From Oscillospiraceae bacterium (lineage in GTDB: Bacteria > Bacillota > Clostridia > Oscillospirales > Acutalibacteraceae): a stretch of DNA of 30,750 nucleotides. Shown here piece by piece: positions 1 through 8,282 of the stretch. The notes under the pieces were generated by a model. That model made no database searches. It was not told the origin of the DNA and was given only the letters and a program-made list of their open reading frames with translations. The stretch is taken from the NCBI GenBank assembly GCA_902761265.1, contig CACWJV010000044.1, forward strand, positions 1 through 30,750. The letters run 5' to 3'. The translations under genes were made by a program, and so were the position numbers. Position 1 is the stretch's first letter. Each line of letters opens with the position of its first letter.

Positions 1-546
1 AACGCTCGTTTCAATCAGCGCGCCGTGGCTGAACTGGTGGATAAACGTCGCCTTGGTGCGCGCGTTGTCCGTTGCGCGCTTCCACGCGTAGTGCGGGCTC
101 GCAAACTGGAGCGGCGGTGCAAAGTTGAAGTAGTCGATGTCGTTATCGGTCAGCGCGCGGTAGTAGTTCGGCTTGATTCCCGACAGCAGGTACTGCTCGT
201 CGCCCTTTTGCAGCGACACGAGCATACCGTTTTCAAAGCGGTAAGTAAAGCCGTCGCCTGTGACGACACAGCTTTTTTCCGTGCCGGTAATCGTCACCTT
301 GCCGTCGTTTTCCGGCTCCGGTCTTGCCGCCGCTTCCCGCAGCAGGAACTGGTCGAAGGTCTGCTCAAAGCCCTTGTCGGCCCAGCGGGTCGCCTCCTTG
401 CGCAGGAACGAGAAGGTCAGCAGCACTTCGCCCTTTGTCTCGGGCAGATCGAGCGAAAGCGTAAAGTCGCGCTGCGAAAGCGGCGCAAGGTCAGCGTAGG
501 CGCTTTCCTCCACCTTGCCTTCGGCGATTGTTTCGAAGGTCTTTGG
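1..546 (-). CDS. lacZ: Beta-galactosidase (GH2), C-terminal part, out of frame and cut by window edge
   Basis: This stretch continues the beta-galactosidase gene in a different frame from its first part. It is open from about 546 down to base 1, where the window ends. Translation gives sequence typical of the region after the TIM barrel of LacZ: a beta-sandwich segment with FTLSLDLPE and EVLLTFSFLR, then the W-x-x-KGFE-x-x-x-DQF motif, then GIKPNYYRALTDND, which matches the LacZ small-chain motif around P-N-x-x-R-x-x-T-D-N-D. It has no start of its own and would be untranslated unless the frame is restored. About 20 residues expected between the barrel and this part seem to be missing, so a deletion plus frameshift near 534-546 is likely. 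Family call confident; whether the lesion is real is unknown. Confidence 0.75.
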
Positions 547-2485
547 CCTCCACCTTCATTTCGGCATAAACCTTTTTCACTTCGTAGTACGACGGGTGCG
601 GTTTGCGGTCCGCCGCTACGATGCCGTTGGCGTTGAAATAGGTGTTGGATCCCACGATCGCCGCATAGTTATACGGCGGCTGGAACCAGTTTTCTTTTTC
701 GTTGTAGTCGGAGCCGTAGAGCCACTGGTCGGCGCCGTCGACATTTTTATGGATCGCCTGATCCACAAAGTCCCAGATGAAGCCGCCCCAAAGATTGTCG
801 TATTTTTCAAACGCGTCCATGTATTCCTGGAAGTTGCCGAGCGAGTTTTCCATCGCGTGGGCATATTCGCAAAACAGCACGGGCTTGGTATAATCACTCG
901 CCTTGATCGGCTTGTTGTCCGCGGCAAGGGCGTTGGCGATATTGTCGAACCACGAGGTTTCCAGCGGGATCCGGTTGCCGATCTTTTCGACCTGATCCTC
1001 GGTCGGATACATCCGGGAAATGACGTCGCTCTTGGTAAAATCGAAGTCGCCCTCATAGTGGAACGGACGGGTTTTGTCGAGCAAAAGCGCGGCCTGCTTC
1101 ATTTTCATAAAGTTGTCGCCGTCGCCGGCTTCGTTGCCAAGGCTCCACATGAAGATGCATACATGGTTGCGGTCGCGCAAAACCATACGCTCCATCCGGT
1201 CAACCGCCGGCTTTGTCCAAAGCGGATTGCTGCCGGGCACGCCTTTGCGGCGCACGCCGTGGGATTCGAGGTCGCATTCGTCCATCACCCAGAAGCCGTA
1301 TTCGTCGCACAGATCGTAGAACACCGGATCGTTCGGATAATGGCTGCAGCGGATGGCGTTGATGTTGGCGCGCTTCATCAGATCAAAGTCCTGAATATAG
1401 CGCTCATAGGGCACTGTCCAGCCGTAATCGGGATCGTAGTCGTGGCGGTTGGTGCCGCGGATCAGCAGCGGCTTGCCGTTGACGAGAATCCGTTCGCCGT
1501 CGATCTCGACCTGACGGAATCCGATGCGGATCGCCTTATAGGTCGTGACGCCTTCGCAGGTGAACTTGAACAGCAGCGTATAGAGGTTCGGCGTTTCGCT
1601 CGACCAAAGCTTCGGCGCTGTGAAGTGCTGTTTGAACACCACTTTGTTTTCACCCGCGCGGGTCAGCAGATCGGTGCTGCCGACCGTGACGCGGCCGTCC
1701 TCGCCGATCAGCGTCGCTTCCATCTGGAACAGTTTGCCTGCGTCGGCGTAATCGTTGATAAACAGCTCCGCAACAAGATCCGCGTCAGCGTAATCGTTGC
1801 ACAGCGTCGTTGTGACATAAAAGTCGCGCAGCGTCTGTTTGGGTTCGCTGTAAAGATAGACTTCGCGGTAAATACCGGACAAAAACCACATGTCCTGATC
1901 TTCCAGATAGGTGCCGTCGGTATAGCGGTACACGATGGCGGTCAACTGGTTTTGACCCGGACGGACAAACGCCGTCACATCGAATTCATGCGGCGTGTTG
2001 GAACCCTGCGAATAGCCCACGCGCTTGCCGTTGACCCAAACCTCCAGGCCGGCCTTGACCGCGCCGAAGTGCAAAAAGATTTCCCGGCCGAGGAAGCTGT
2101 CGGGCAGTGTGAACGTTGTCCGGTGCGCGGCGATTTCCTGATCCTCGTGGTGGATGCACGGGATCTTTTTCGGGTTGACGTCGATCGCATTCGGAAAGGA
2201 GTTCGCATAGTACCAGGGCTTGGTGTAGTCCTTTTGAAACTGCCAAACGCCCGGCACGGTGATGTCTTCCCAGCCTTTGTCGTTATAGTCTTCGTTCGTC
2301 ACGTCGACCGGCAGCTCGCACACGCCTTTTTTCCAAAGGAACTTCCATGTGCCGTTCAGCGACAGCTTATACGGGCTGTCTGCGCGCGCCACAGCGGCTT
2401 TTTCGTCTGCATACGGCATAGCGATGACGTGACCGTCTTCTTTGTTTTCCCCGATGATCTTCGGATTCTCCCAAATATATTCCAT
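491..2485 (-). CDS. lacZ: Beta-galactosidase (GH2/LacZ family), N-terminal and catalytic part, frameshifted
   Basis: Encodes a glycoside hydrolase family 2 beta-galactosidase, which hydrolyses terminal beta-galactosides such as lactose in the cytoplasm (no signal peptide). The ATG at 2485 has AAAGGA about 10 nt upstream. Residues about 40-215 form the sugar-binding jelly roll (NGTWKFLW; LEVWVNGKRVGYSQGSN), about 216-325 the Ig-like domain, and from about 330 the TIM barrel (RGTNRHDYDPDYG, MDECDLESHG). The acid/base glutamate is E452 in WSLGNEAGDG and the nucleophile is E540 in FCEYAHAMENS. The frame collapses after KVEAKDL into a basic out-of-frame tail ending at 491, while true LacZ sequence resumes in another frame toward base 1. 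All catalytic residues lie in this part, but full-length LacZ needs the lost C-terminal domains. Confidence 0.9.
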   Translation of the reverse strand: MEYIWENPKIIGENKEDGHVIAMPYADEKAAVARADSPYKLSLNGTWKFLWKKGVCELPVDVTNEDYNDKGWEDITVPGVWQFQKDYTKPWYYANSFPNAIDVNPKKIPCIHHEDQEIAAHRTTFTLPDSFLGREIFLHFGAVKAGLEVWVNGKRVGYSQGSNTPHEFDVTAFVRPGQNQLTAIVYRYTDGTYLEDQDMWFLSGIYREVYLYSEPKQTLRDFYVTTTLCNDYADADLVAELFINDYADAGKLFQMEATLIGEDGRVTVGSTDLLTRAGENKVVFKQHFTAPKLWSSETPNLYTLLFKFTCEGVTTYKAIRIGFRQVEIDGERILVNGKPLLIRGTNRHDYDPDYGWTVPYERYIQDFDLMKRANINAIRCSHYPNDPVFYDLCDEYGFWVMDECDLESHGVRRKGVPGSNPLWTKPAVDRMERMVLRDRNHVCIFMWSLGNEAGDGDNFMKMKQAALLLDKTRPFHYEGDFDFTKSDVISRMYPTEDQVEKIGNRIPLETSWFDNIANALAADNKPIKASDYTKPVLFCEYAHAMENSLGNFQEYMDAFEKYDNLWGGFIWDFVDQAIHKNVDGADQWLYGSDYNEKENWFQPPYNYAAIVGSNTYFNANGIVAADRKPHPSYYEVKKVYAEMKVEAKDLRNNRRRQGGGKRLR

Positions 2486-2511
2486 TTTTCTTTATCCTTT
2501 CGGTGAAGCAT

Positions 2512-3068
2512 TTAAAAGCGGATCAAAAACAGGAGCAAGCCTGCCAGCGCGCAAAGGAACGTGATTCCCCAGCGTTCGAGATAAGCGCCGATATAGCAAC
2601 CGAGAAAACCGGGAGCGAAAATGATTTTTTGAAACAGATTGCCCTCACGGTAGATCTTTTCTTTCATATTCAGCGCATCCTCGATCGACGGATAGCTGTT
2701 GACATACAGCGAAAACGCAAACCAGTAGGCCACGATGTTCACCGCCGTCACGATCGGGTTGCTCATATGGAACACAAAGGTGCCGAGCACGGGACCGATG
2801 GCGAGCAGCAGCGCGAGCACCGCGTTGAACAGCGCCGGCACAAATCCGATGGCAAACGCGCCGCCGGCTTTCGGGAAAAGCTCATGTTCAATATGGGAAC
2901 ACAGCTCGTCACGCCTCAGCAGACGGGTGTCCTCCATCGGCCGCGCCGCAGCAGACGGGTGTCCTCCATCGGCACGCCGTGGATGCGGCAAACCATCTGT
3001 TCCCACAAACAGCGCACAAACGCACCCGGGAAGGTCAGATATCTTGTCAAAATATAAAATGCCGTCAT
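2512..3068 (-). CDS. Small multi-pass membrane protein, M50-like but without HExxH, split by a 32-bp duplication
   Basis: The natural start is the ATG at 3068, with GGAGG 9 nt upstream, overlapping the stop of the upstream gene as TGATG, so translation is probably coupled. From this ATG the protein begins MTAFYILTRYLTFPGAFV and runs to the first copy of a 25-nt repeat. There the frame is lost and meets TGA near 2921. Removing one 32-bp unit gives exactly 525 nt (174 aa plus stop). That predicted protein has a hydrophobic N-terminus, an LRRDELCSHIEHEL segment, and three or four hydrophobic helices ending CALAGLLLFLIRF. The FPG-(x)n-WE-(x)n-CR-x-x-GV pattern recalls membrane metalloprotease-like (M50/DUF3267-like) proteins, but no zinc-binding HExxH is visible, so I infer no protease activity. 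An ATG at 2937 could start a shorter product. Confidence 0.6.
2917..2973. repeat. 32-bp tandem duplication (25-nt exact repeats, 7-nt linker)
   Basis: Two exact 25-nt copies lie at 2917-2941 and 2949-2973, so the period is 32. Both encode the PMEDTRLLRR segment of the membrane protein on the minus strand. Because 32 is not a multiple of three, the second copy shifts the frame; one copy would give an uninterrupted 174-codon gene. Confidence 0.9.
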
Positions 3069-4651
3069 CAGAATTCACCTCCGTCGTCCTGCAGGAGTTC
3101 CACCATTGTGATTTTTCCTTTTTGGAATTGTTTGATCAGTTTGGACGGCGCCATCCCGGCAGAAGCGAGCACCTGCGCCATCTCGTCATAGCCCTCCTGA
3201 TTGTTGCACAGTACGCTGCAAAGCGCGTACAGGTTGCACGAGGACACACTGTAGGCCGGCGTGCCGCGGGAGGTCGTAAAGGACATGTAGTCCTCCATCG
3301 CCTGCATCGCTTTTTCATAGTCGCCCTGCAGCAGATAGCCGACTGCGAACTGCTCCTGATAGGTCGGTGCGGAACCGGCGGACGACGCCAGATGCGCCTT
3401 TGCGTCTTCGGCAACAGCGAGAATTTTTTCGGCGTCGGGTTCCTTTTGGAATCGATAGACGTTGGCCAGCGATTTATAAGCGGCCGCCTCCTGCTTATTG
3501 ATGGCAAGACAGTCCTCCACGTACGCCTTTGTGCCCTCCACGTCGCCCAGCTTGGACGAGAGGTCGGCCATCGTGGACAAATACATCCACGGATGCCTGT
3601 TTTCGTCGAGCTGCTGTACAAGCTGCAGTTGTTTGAGCTGCTTCTCGTTCGGCGCGTTTTGCACATTTAACAGTACATAGCGGTAAAACTCCACGAACGC
3701 GGCGTTATGGACCGGATTGCCGTCCTCGTCCTTTTCCAGTTCGAGCGCCTGCAATTGGGCGTCGCGTTCTTCAAAATCAACGTCGGTCTCGCCGTAATAC
3801 AAAATATCCTGCATAATCTCGTTGATCGCACTCGACGTTTTGGAAAGCGCGGCGTATTCTTCGGTCATCGCAAGATAGGCTTTGTTCCACGGCCGTTTGA
3901 GCGCCTTTTCGCCGAGATAGGTCGTCAACACTTCGTTTGCGTCACCGAGATAACCCATATCCGAAAACGTCTTTGCAAGCTGTTTGACGGCGGTGATGGA
4001 GTACGCGTCCTGGAAACTGGTCAGAGTTTGCAGATCGGCGCCGCTCTTTTGCGAAATATAGGTGGAATAAAGCGCCGCGGCGTCGCTCAACTCACGCGCC
4101 TCATAATGCATTTCCGCCTCCATCAGCGTGCTGTAATCGGCGATATACGTCGCGCTGAAATACAACGCCGCACCTGCGAGCACAAAGGTCAAAAGCAGCA
4201 TCAGCACGGCCGGCACACGCAAGCCGGACGCCTTCATCACCTCGCGGCATTCGGTGCAATAGGGATAGTCCTCCCCAAAGCTCGTATCGCGTCTGCGTTC
4301 GCCGCAGCAGGTACAAAGTTCTTCTTCGGGGATCGCTTCGTCTTCCTGCGGTTCCTCCTGCGTTTCATCCAGCGCCTGAATCAGCGGTTCTTCGCCCGCT
4401 TTGTCCAGCTCCTGCTGCAACAAATCGCGGATGCCCTCCAGCTCCTGCACCAGTGCGTCTTCCATCGCCGGCGCCGCCTCGTTCTGTTGGGACGTTTGCG
4501 CATCGGTTGCCGGTTCTTCCGCCGCCGCTTCGCTCTCCGCCGTAAATTCTCCGGCGGGTTCAAGAACCGCTTCCGGCTCTGTTTTCGTTTCTGCAGGCGT
4601 TTGCAGTGCGTCTTCCTGCAGCGATTGTTCCTTGTTTTCCAACTCGTCCAA
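3068..4651 (-). CDS. Membrane-anchored zinc-ribbon protein with long helical (TPR-like) repeat domain
   Basis: A 527-aa protein of unknown specific role. It starts at a TTG at 4651 with an excellent AGGGAGGT ribosome-binding site 6-7 nt upstream; no ATG offers a better start. Residues 1-110 are acidic, Glu/Gln/Ala-rich and probably disordered. C113/C116 and C132/C135 form two CxxC knuckles of a zinc ribbon. About 145-168 is a single hydrophobic membrane helix (VPAVLMLLLTFVLAGAALYF). The remaining ~350 residues are Ala/Tyr/Leu-rich helical repeats typical of tetratricopeptide-like solenoids (for example DAAALYSTYISQ, DYEKAMQAMEDYM). The topology suggests a scaffold with the ribbon and the repeat domain on opposite sides of the membrane. 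It is coupled to the small membrane protein through TGATG, so the two probably work together. No enzymatic motif is seen. Confidence 0.75.
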   Translation of the reverse strand: MDELENKEQSLQEDALQTPAETKTEPEAVLEPAGEFTAESEAAAEEPATDAQTSQQNEAAPAMEDALVQELEGIRDLLQQELDKAGEEPLIQALDETQEEPQEDEAIPEEELCTCCGERRRDTSFGEDYPYCTECREVMKASGLRVPAVLMLLLTFVLAGAALYFSATYIADYSTLMEAEMHYEARELSDAAALYSTYISQKSGADLQTLTSFQDAYSITAVKQLAKTFSDMGYLGDANEVLTTYLGEKALKRPWNKAYLAMTEEYAALSKTSSAINEIMQDILYYGETDVDFEERDAQLQALELEKDEDGNPVHNAAFVEFYRYVLLNVQNAPNEKQLKQLQLVQQLDENRHPWMYLSTMADLSSKLGDVEGTKAYVEDCLAINKQEAAAYKSLANVYRFQKEPDAEKILAVAEDAKAHLASSAGSAPTYQEQFAVGYLLQGDYEKAMQAMEDYMSFTTSRGTPAYSVSSCNLYALCSVLCNNQEGYDEMAQVLASAGMAPSKLIKQFQKGKITMVELLQDDGGEF

Positions 4652-4797
4652 GAAAATACCTCCCTAAATGAATCAGTTCATTTTATTGTAACACTAAACA
4701 GGGAAAAATGCAACCAAAGCCGCATTTTATCTGTAAAATAATACCCTTTCTGCATCAAATGAAGTTTAATATTCGATATTCGAAATAAGAAGAGCAG

Positions 4798-4830
4798 CAG
4801 AAAGGCCATGCTCGTCACATGGCCTTTCTG
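4798..4830 (-). terminator. Likely intrinsic terminator after the mnmG-rsmG-noc operon
   Basis: A 13-bp perfect stem (CAGAAAGGCCATG / CATGGCCTTTCTG) with a 7-nt loop lies between the end of noc and the TTG-started gene. On the minus strand it is followed by a moderately T-rich tract, and on the plus strand by five Ts, so it may work both ways. The only upstream transcription visible is on the minus strand. Confidence 0.7.
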
Positions 4831-4896
4831 TTTTTGGGGGGTGTGAAAGAGAAAGATAGGATCTATCATAACACGGTTGCCCGTGCCGACAGCATT

Positions 4897-5706
4897 TCAG
4901 CCCGACGTTCGTTGCGCGGCTGTTTTCGGAATCCGGATCTCATAGATGAAGTCGTTCTCGTTTTCCGTGCGCTGCATCTGCGCGTCGATCCCGGCGCTTT
5001 TCATTGTGTCGAACGCATGGTCGATCGTATTCAAAAAGATGCGCACATCACTGAACAGCCGCTTTGTCGTCCGTTTTGCCGGACTTTTCTGTGCCAGAAA
5101 GTCCGCCACCAGCTTTTCCGTCTGTGCAACATTAAGCTGACGCGCAATGACCTTTTCCAGCACCGGCAGCACGTCTGCCGCGTCCAGCCGCAGCAGGGCG
5201 CGTGCGTGCCGTTCGGAGAGTCCGTGCTCCGCCAGCAGCAACTGCGCCTGCCCCGGGAGCGACAGCAGCCGCAGTTTGTTGGAGATTGTTGACGGCGCTT
5301 TGCCCAGCCGCCGGGCAGCCTCCTCCTGCGACAGACCGAAAGACTGCATGAGCTGCTCAATCGCCAGCGCTTCTTCAAAATAGCCGAGGTTTTGCCGCTG
5401 CAGATTTTCGATCAGCGAAAAGATCGCCGATTTCATCTCGTTGACGTCCACCACAATGCACGGAACCATCGCCATTCCGGCCAGACGCGACGCACGCAGC
5501 CGCCGTTCGCCGGACACCAGTTCATATCCATTTTCGCACGCGCGCACCGTGATCGGCTGCAGAATGCCGTTCATGCGGATGCTGATTGCCAGATTGACCA
5601 GTTCACTCTGGTCAAAAACGCGCCGCGGCTGGTGCGGATTCGGAACAATTTTTTCCGTCGGAATCAACAAAACCTGCCCTGCCGCACGCGGCTGTTCCTG
5701 AACCAT
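4897..5706 (-). CDS. noc: Noc-type ParB/Spo0J paralogue (nucleoid occlusion protein)
   Basis: A 269-aa ParB-family CTPase. I choose the ATG at 5706 because AAAGGGAGG lies about 7 nt upstream; a longer reading to 5745 has no such site. Visible parts are the N-terminal CTP-binding fold with GERR at 66-69, ENLQRQ at 100-105, a helix-turn-helix around 124-148 and a C-terminal helical domain (DVRIFLNTIDHAFD). The motifs STISNKLRLL and SERHARALL are closer to Noc (NK, ERHAR) than to Spo0J. The place beside rsmG and mnmG is the classic noc position in Firmicutes. Noc inhibits FtsZ assembly over the chromosome. The N-terminal amphipathic membrane-targeting helix of Bacillus Noc is not evident, and the residue before ST is Pro rather than Gln, so binding specificity is uncertain. 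No soj-spo0J pair follows it. Confidence 0.85.
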   Translation of the reverse strand: MVQEQPRAAGQVLLIPTEKIVPNPHQPRRVFDQSELVNLAISIRMNGILQPITVRACENGYELVSGERRLRASRLAGMAMVPCIVVDVNEMKSAIFSLIENLQRQNLGYFEEALAIEQLMQSFGLSQEEAARRLGKAPSTISNKLRLLSLPGQAQLLLAEHGLSERHARALLRLDAADVLPVLEKVIARQLNVAQTEKLVADFLAQKSPAKRTTKRLFSDVRIFLNTIDHAFDTMKSAGIDAQMQRTENENDFIYEIRIPKTAAQRTSG

Positions 5707-5806
5707 TAGAAAACCTCCCTTTGCTGCATTCATTCTAGCACACAAAGGGAGGCTTGTCCAATATATTTCGTCGACAAAAAGGGGGATGGCGTCTGCGTTT
5801 TCGGCG

Positions 5807-6520
5807 TTATCCGAGCGGAAAACGCGCGATTTTTGCCGAAGGACGCGGATATGGCGCAGGTGTGGGCGACTGTTTTTTGAGCTCCAAAATCGTCCGCTCC
5901 CCCGCCGTTTCCAGTTGCAGCGTGTGGACTTTCTCTACCCTGCCGCCGAGCTGGCCGATTGCTTTCTTTGCCCCGGCCAGTTCTTCCTGCGTTTTGGCGC
6001 TTTTCATCGCAAGAAACCGGCCGCCGACCTTGACGAACGGCAGACAGTATTCTGACAATACAGCAAGATTTGCCACCGCGCGCGCCGTCGCTATATCGTA
6101 TTGTTCCCGATAGGGTCTGCTCTGCCCCGCTTCTTCGGCGCGCTTGTGCAACAGTTCCACATCCAGTTCCAGCTTTTGACTGATATCATCGAGCACCATC
6201 AGCTTCTTTTTGGTACTGTCCAACAGCGTTACACGCAGATCCGGCCGTGCGATTTTGAGCGCAAGACCCGGAAATCCGGCGCCGGTGCCGACGTCGATCA
6301 GCTTTGCGTCCTGCGGAATCTCCACCTTTGCCAGCACGGAAAGACTGTCCGCAAAATGCTTGACACAAATCTCCTGCGGGTCTGTGATGGCGGTCAGGTT
6401 GATCTTTTCGTTCCAATCACACAGCAGCCTCGCATAGCGATCAAACCGTTCGAGCGCCCGGTCGTCCAGCGAAACGCCGAGCGACGCGGCAAGCGCCTTG
6501 AGATAGCTTCGGTCAATCAT
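5807..6520 (-). CDS. rsmG: 16S rRNA (guanine(527)-N7)-methyltransferase RsmG
   Basis: RsmG (GidB) methylates N7 of G527 in 16S rRNA using S-adenosylmethionine. The 237-aa protein has the family's usual length and motifs: DWNEKINLTAI near 35-45, HFADSL at 55-60, the SAM-binding DVGTGAGFPG at 76-85, and ATARAVANLAVLSEYCLPFVK toward the middle. The C-terminus (TPAPYPRPSAKIARFPLG) matches the typical basic tail. The ATG at 6520 has AGGAGGG about 8 nt upstream and overlaps the end of mnmG by 8 nt, so the two are translationally coupled. The gene appears intact. Loss of RsmG is known in other bacteria to give low-level streptomycin resistance. Confidence 0.95.
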   Translation of the reverse strand: MIDRSYLKALAASLGVSLDDRALERFDRYARLLCDWNEKINLTAITDPQEICVKHFADSLSVLAKVEIPQDAKLIDVGTGAGFPGLALKIARPDLRVTLLDSTKKKLMVLDDISQKLELDVELLHKRAEEAGQSRPYREQYDIATARAVANLAVLSEYCLPFVKVGGRFLAMKSAKTQEELAGAKKAIGQLGGRVEKVHTLQLETAGERTILELKKQSPTPAPYPRPSAKIARFPLG

Positions 6521-7235
6521 TGCCCTGTCCCTCCTGCTGCGCGTCCGTCCGGTGCTTTTCGGCGCGTTTTTGCGCCTCCTGTTTGCGCAGATAGATCATC
6601 AGCACCGAAATATCCGCCGGGCTGACGCCCGAAATGCGGCTCGCCTGCCCGAGATTTTGCGGTTTGACCCGGTTCAGCTTTTCCTGCGCTTCCATCCGCA
6701 AACCTGTGATGGTCTGGTAATCCAGCGTTTCATCAAGCTTTTTGCTTTCCAGCCGGCGCATCTCCTGCGCCTGTGCAAACTGGCGTTTGATATAACCTTC
6801 GTATTTGATGGAAATTTCCACCTGTTCGAACACGTCCGCCGGCAGATCCGGTCGATCCGGGTCGAACGGCGCCAGTAATTCATAGCTGAGCTGCGGCCGT
6901 TTGAGCAGTTCCACCAGCCGGCAGCCGGTCTTCATCGGCGATGTTTCACGTGAAACAAGCAGCGCGTTCAGCGCGTCGCTCGGCGCAACACTCACCAGCG
7001 CGACACGCGCTTTTTCCGCTTCGATCAACCGGATCTTTTCCTGCAGCCGCTGATACTTTTTTTCTCCGACAAGCCCGATTTCATAACCGCGGGCGGTCAG
7101 CCGCAGATCGGCGTTATCCTGACGCAGCAGCAGCCGGTATTCCGAGCGCGACGTCATCATGCGGTACGGGTCGGAACAGCCGCGCGTGACCAGATCATCG
7201 ATCAGCGTGCCGATATAGGAGCTGGCGCGGTCGAG
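6513..7235 (-). CDS. mnmG: MnmG (GidA) C-terminal part, out of frame with the N-terminal part
   Basis: This frame reads LDRASSYIGTLIDDLVTRGC then DPYRMMTSRSEYRLLLRQDNADLRL, which is conserved MnmG sequence, and continues through the C-terminal helical domain that contacts MnmE and tRNA (YEGYIKRQFAQAQ; QASRISGVSPADISVLMIYL) to the stop at 6513. It has no credible start before ATGs near 7160. It joins the upstream part through a deletion near 7235-7237 that shifts the frame. An exact parS palindrome lies inside it at 6942-6957 and encodes VSRET. Identity as MnmG is certain; a separate product is unlikely. Confidence 0.85.
   Translation of the reverse strand, partial: LDRASSYIGTLIDDLVTRGCSDPYRMMTSRSEYRLLLRQDNADLRLTARGYEIGLVGEKKYQRLQEKIRLIEAEKARVALVSVAPSDALNALLVSRETSPMKTGCRLVELLKRPQLSYELLAPFDPDRPDLPADVFEQVEISIKYEGYIKRQFAQAQEMRRLESKKLDETLDYQTITGLRMEAQEKLNRVKPQNLGQASRISGVSPADISVLMIYLRKQEAQKRAEKHRTDAQQEGQGND
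6942..6957. promoter_or_regulatory. parS: parS centromere site inside mnmG
   Basis: The 16-nt palindrome TGTTTCACGTGAAACA is the exact consensus parS bound by Spo0J/ParB near bacterial origins. It lies in the mnmG coding sequence, about 12 kb from the putative oriC. Confidence 0.93.
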
Positions 7236-8260
7236 GCATAGGCGGTGCGCATGACCTGCACATGCTCGAGACCCGGCACCGTGCGCAGGAGCTTGAGCTG
7301 TACATCTTCAGGCAGCGAGGAGGACATGCCCTGCAGATACATCTCTTCCGTATGTTCGCCGCAGGGTTCGATAAAGATTTGATGGCGTTCCTTTTCGGAA
7401 AAACGCACGATCTTGTCCTCAATGCTCGGGCAATAGCGCGGGCCCTTGCCGTCGATCTTGCCGGAAAATAGGGGAGAGCGGTGCAGATTTTCGAGGATGA
7501 TCCGCTTGGTCTCGCTGTTGGTATAAGTGATGTAGCACGGCAGCTTATTTTGCGGTTGAATCTCTCCGTCAAAGGAAAACGGCACAATATGTGGATCGCC
7601 GTCCTGCCGTTCCAGATTGGAAAAGTCGACGCTTTTGCGATTCACCCGCGCCGGCGTGCCCGTTTTGAACCGCCGGGTCGGCACACCCAGACGTTTGAGC
7701 GACGCGGCAAGCGCCGTCGCGGCAAACATACCGTCCGGGCCGCCGTCATAGGATACATCGCCCACATAGATGCGACCGCCGAGAAACGTACCGGTTGCAA
7801 GGATCACACAATCTGCTTGATAGACTGCTTCCAACCGGGTCAGACATTGCCAGCGGCCGTCGCCGGTTCGGGTCAGATCCACCACTTCCGCCTGGACGAT
7901 TTCCAGTCCGTCCTGCAGCTCCATCACATGCTTCATATATTCGCTGTAGCGCCGCCGGTCGATCTGGGCGCGCAGCGAATGGACGGCCGGGCCTTTGCCC
8001 AAATTCAAAATCCGGCTTTGCAGCGTATTGGCGTCCGCTGCCTTTCCCATCTCGCCGCCGAGCGCATCGATTTCACGCACAAGGTGACCCTTGGACGTGC
8101 CGCCGATCGACGGGTTGCAGGGCATGTTGCCGACCCAGTCCATATTGATAGTAAAGACGCCAACCTGCGCACCGAGCCGTGCGGCAGCCAGACCGGCTTC
8201 AATACCGGCATGGCCGGCGCCGATCACGATGACGTCATAGGATTTTGCAAAGTATTGCAT
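7202..8260 (-). CDS. mnmG: tRNA uridine-5-carboxymethylaminomethyl modification enzyme MnmG, N-terminal part, deletion-frameshifted
   Basis: MnmG with MnmE makes the cmnm5 modification at wobble uridine 34 of several tRNAs. I set the start at ATG 8260 (MQYFAKSYDVIVIG), which has GGGAGG 5-6 nt upstream; the longer reading to 8299 only translates a parS site. The FAD-binding Rossmann motif GAGHAGIEAG, CNPSIGGTSKGH, KFRFKTG-like PTRRFKTGTPARVN and GPRYCPSIEDK are all present. After VPGLEHVQVMRTAYA the frame goes wrong and stops at 7202. Compared with other MnmG proteins about 55-65 residues are gone, including the conserved GQ-x-NGTSGYEEAAAQG segment. A functional enzyme could not come from this reading. 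mnmE, often next to it, is not in the window. Confidence 0.88.
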   Translation of the reverse strand: MQYFAKSYDVIVIGAGHAGIEAGLAAARLGAQVGVFTINMDWVGNMPCNPSIGGTSKGHLVREIDALGGEMGKAADANTLQSRILNLGKGPAVHSLRAQIDRRRYSEYMKHVMELQDGLEIVQAEVVDLTRTGDGRWQCLTRLEAVYQADCVILATGTFLGGRIYVGDVSYDGGPDGMFAATALAASLKRLGVPTRRFKTGTPARVNRKSVDFSNLERQDGDPHIVPFSFDGEIQPQNKLPCYITYTNSETKRIILENLHRSPLFSGKIDGKGPRYCPSIEDKIVRFSEKERHQIFIEPCGEHTEEMYLQGMSSSLPEDVQLKLLRTVPGLEHVQVMRTAYASTAPAPISAR

Positions 8261-8282
8261 AGTGCCTCCCGACGAATGCGCA

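Noticed and set aside
515..2506. 663-codon open frame on the plus strand opposite lacZ
   Set aside because: It is the antisense shadow of a GC-rich gene; the composition (His/Val/Arg-rich) has no family features, while the minus strand is clearly LacZ.
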